A stretch of DNA of 64,000 nucleotides from JALQUL01 sp040382935 (GTDB lineage Bacteria > Pseudomonadota > Gammaproteobacteria > Burkholderiales > Burkholderiaceae_C), in NCBI GenBank assembly GCA_040382935.1, contig JBEIEP010000009.1, forward strand, positions 12,003 to 76,002, read 5' to 3'. Below the pieces are notes generated by a model. It saw nothing but the letters and a program-made list of their open reading frames with translations. It was not told the DNA's origin and searched no databases. Made by a program: the position numbers and the translations under genes. Shown one piece after another: positions 63,172-64,000 of the stretch (positions are counted from its first letter, which is position 1; each line of letters begins with the position of its first letter).

Positions 63172-63375
63172 CTACTTTGAAGTTCCGTAAGGCGACTGAT
63201 TTGTCGGTTTCAGTGAAATGCCGAGTTCTTGTGCATGACTTTGAACTGCTTCAGGCGTGCGTCCGAGTTTCAAGCCCATAACGCGGGTTGGTGTATTTCC
63301 CTGAGCAAGCTGTTTCAGTTGCTGATTTTGGCTGGGTGTCCAGCTTTTGCCATGATTGGCAGGAGTTTTGGCCAT
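63172..63375 (-). CDS. Small helix-turn-helix/SANT-like protein
   Basis: 67 residues. The sequence KSWTPSQNQQLKQLAQG and LGRTPEAVQSHAQELGISLKPTNQSPYG resembles small Myb/SANT-like proteins widespread in proteobacteria, where a tri-helical fold with the LGRTPEAVxxxA recognition helix is expected. ATG 63375 is the likely start. The function is unknown. Confidence 0.65.
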   Translation of the reverse strand: MAKTPANHGKSWTPSQNQQLKQLAQGNTPTRVMGLKLGRTPEAVQSHAQELGISLKPTNQSPYGTSK

Positions 63376-63404
63376 GATTGGCTCCATGTGAAAGTTTGAG
63401 GAAT

Positions 63405-63570
63405 GCCCGGGCTATTACCCGGGCTTCAATTCCAACTACCATCGGTGTTGGACACCGGCCTCACGGCCGGGCGCTACATTCCGGTTTTGAACCGCGTTAT
63501 GTGAACAGCTGTAGCTGTCCGGGATGGGAGCGCCAATGCTTGCACACAGACTCCATTCGCCCAAGGCGAA
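63405..63570. repeat. Cluster of short perfect inverted repeats
   Basis: Six perfect hairpins within 166 bp: GCCCGGG/CCCGGGC (63405-63424), CGGTGT/ACACCG (63443-63457), CCGGCC/GGCCGG (63455-63470), CGGTT/AACCG (63482-63494), ACAGCT/AGCTGT (63505-63518) and TTCGCC/GGCGAA (63556-63570). The second and third share three bases, so they are alternatives. They share no obvious sequence, only the ability to fold. Confidence 0.55.
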
Positions 63571-63660
63571 ATCGGGTGTATGCGCGGACAGCGACACTCT
63601 TCAATCGGAGATAGAACATAAAGTTCCTCATCATAAAGTTGAAGGGTTTTTGTTGCGCCG

Positions 63661-63707
63661 CATACCAAGGAGCTGTAAACTCACTCGTCTTCCCCAAGAC
63701 TGGTATG
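63661..63707. other. Nested hairpin element
   Basis: CATACCA (63661-63667) pairs with TGGTATG (63701-63707), and a perfect inner hairpin GTCTT-CCCC-AAGAC (63687-63700) abuts it, allowing coaxial stacking. Between them 19 nt remain unpaired. Together with the terminator that follows it looks like the 3' part of a small RNA. Confidence 0.35.
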
Positions 63708-63740
63708 TGGTGGTTTGGTAGACCCTTATTCACCTCACCG

Positions 63741-63777
63741 AAGGTCCTGATGTGTAGTTAGCACTTCAGGGCCTTTT
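63741..63777 (+). terminator. Rho-independent terminator
   Basis: AAGGTCCTGA (63741-63750) pairs with TCAGGGCCTT (63766-63775), ten pairs with one G-U. The loop contains a possible GTG/CAC extension, and a T-rich tail (TTTCCTTTTC) follows. No protein gene precedes it on this strand, so it may end an RNA gene. Confidence 0.6.
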
Positions 63778-63904
63778 CCTTTTCAAACTCAACTAATCAA
63801 TTTGGCCCCCCGGCTTTCGGTTGTGGAGTTTCAAGTTCATTGAGCGCCTTTTCGGCAACATTGGACTTACCCCGTTTCCACGGACACATTTAGGTTCTTG
63901 GAAT

Positions 63905-63929
63905 TAGAGTCTGATCAGATCGGACTCTA
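63905..63929. promoter_or_regulatory. Inverted repeat near the window end
   Basis: TAGAGTC (63905-63911) and GACTCTA (63923-63929), 11 bp apart. A candidate operator for the gene beyond the window. Nothing else identifies it. Confidence 0.35.
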
Positions 63930-63952
63930 GGTTGATTATCACCGCTGCAGGG

Positions 63953-63979
63953 TTATCCACGGGGCTTGCCTGTGGACAA
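63953..63979. promoter_or_regulatory. Two DnaA-box-like motifs, facing
   Basis: TTATCCACg at 63953-63961 and, on the other strand, TTGTCCACA at 63979-63971; each differs from TTATNCACA at one position. Two in 27 bp could be chance or the edge of an origin or DnaA-controlled promoter outside the window. Confidence 0.3.
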
Positions 63980-64000
63980 GGCGACGTGCTTTTCATTGGC

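Larger units (their letters stand above)
63376..64000. other. 625-bp gene-free stretch with hairpins
   Basis: I find no convincing protein gene here. A 33-codon plus-strand frame from 63403 exists but has no recognised family. The stretch holds a run of short perfect inverted repeats, a second folded element, a terminator and two DnaA-box-like motifs at the end, all listed separately. It could be a structured RNA, a regulatory region, or part of a replication-related region continuing beyond the window. Confidence 0.4.

Noticed and set aside
63403..63504. 33-codon frame starting at 63403
   Set aside because: The ribosome-site-like GAGG is too close to the ATG, there is no recognised family, and the sequence is explained better by hairpins.
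63494..63545. Integron attC-like core (GCGTTATG) near several hairpins
   Set aside because: The core does not fit GTTRRRY and no matching inverse core with paired arms is found; no integrase is nearby.
1..64000. tRNA, rRNA, CRISPR arrays, insertion sequences, prophage genes
   Set aside because: Scanned by eye for T-loop motifs, direct repeats with spacers, transposase or integrase domains and phage proteins; none seen.

Overview
The window is chromosomal DNA of a betaproteobacterium, most likely Burkholderiales and probably close to Comamonadaceae. The support is gene order (hda - HAD phosphatase - pcnB - folK; an AlgZ/AlgR-type pair divergent from argH; glnA - DUF4124 gene - ntrB - ntrC), moderately high GC, TAGAAT-type -10 boxes, and frequent GTG/TTG starts. 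This assignment rests on recognition of families and synteny, not on a database search. Coding density is high. I see no insertion sequence, prophage, CRISPR array, rRNA or tRNA.

The first 30 kb is mostly core genome: transport, replication control (Hda), RNA polyadenylation, folate synthesis, photolyase, a LytTR two-component pair, argH, a surface-polymer and fatty-acid group, lactate oxidase with pirin, rubredoxin, trpBA, a small-subunit pseudouridine synthase, glnA-ntrBC and a NAD(P)H-hydrate repair enzyme. Two regulatory regions are readable. trpBA is preceded by a candidate attenuator with a tandem-Trp leader peptide. glnA has a sigma-54 promoter with two NtrC-like sites.

From about 30 to 61 kb almost everything fits one theme, use of choline and glycine betaine as carbon, nitrogen and one-carbon source. 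Genes present are a predicted phosphorylcholine phosphatase, choline dehydrogenase (betA), betaine aldehyde dehydrogenase (betB), a choline/betaine ABC transporter (ATPase and permease at 46-48 kb, binding lipoprotein at 56-57 kb), a GlxA/GbdR-like regulator, a non-pyrrolysine MttB-family methyltransferase, and a compact 50-56 kb operon: corrinoid protein, DUF1638, Virulence_fact-family protein, MetV-like protein, MetF, pterin:corrinoid methyltransferase and a RACo-type corrinoid reactivator. On the other strand are heterotetrameric sarcosine oxidase (soxBDAG), serine dehydratase (sdaA), a hydantoinase-A-like protein and a peptide/opine-type ABC transporter.

The inferred flow is phosphocholine -> choline -> betaine aldehyde -> glycine betaine. 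The first methyl then goes through MttB and the corrinoid protein to tetrahydrofolate and is oxidised by MetF. The dimethylglycine -> sarcosine step is not encoded here. Sarcosine oxidase then gives glycine plus methylene-THF, which can make serine (GlyA, outside the window) and then pyruvate by SdaA. Joining an anaerobe-style corrinoid methyl transfer system to an O2-using sarcosine oxidase, with two conserved unknown proteins in the same operon, is the most interesting feature of the window.

The last 2.2 kb holds a DUF4143-type ATPase with a perfect inverted repeat over its start, a small DNA-binding-like protein, and a 625-bp gene-free stretch with a run of short perfect hairpins, a terminator and two DnaA-box-like sites. 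Two decayed genes mark past rearrangement: a frameshifted and internally deleted short-chain dehydrogenase at 49.4-49.8 kb, and an N-terminal fragment of a ferredoxin-like gene at 29.8-30.15 kb.
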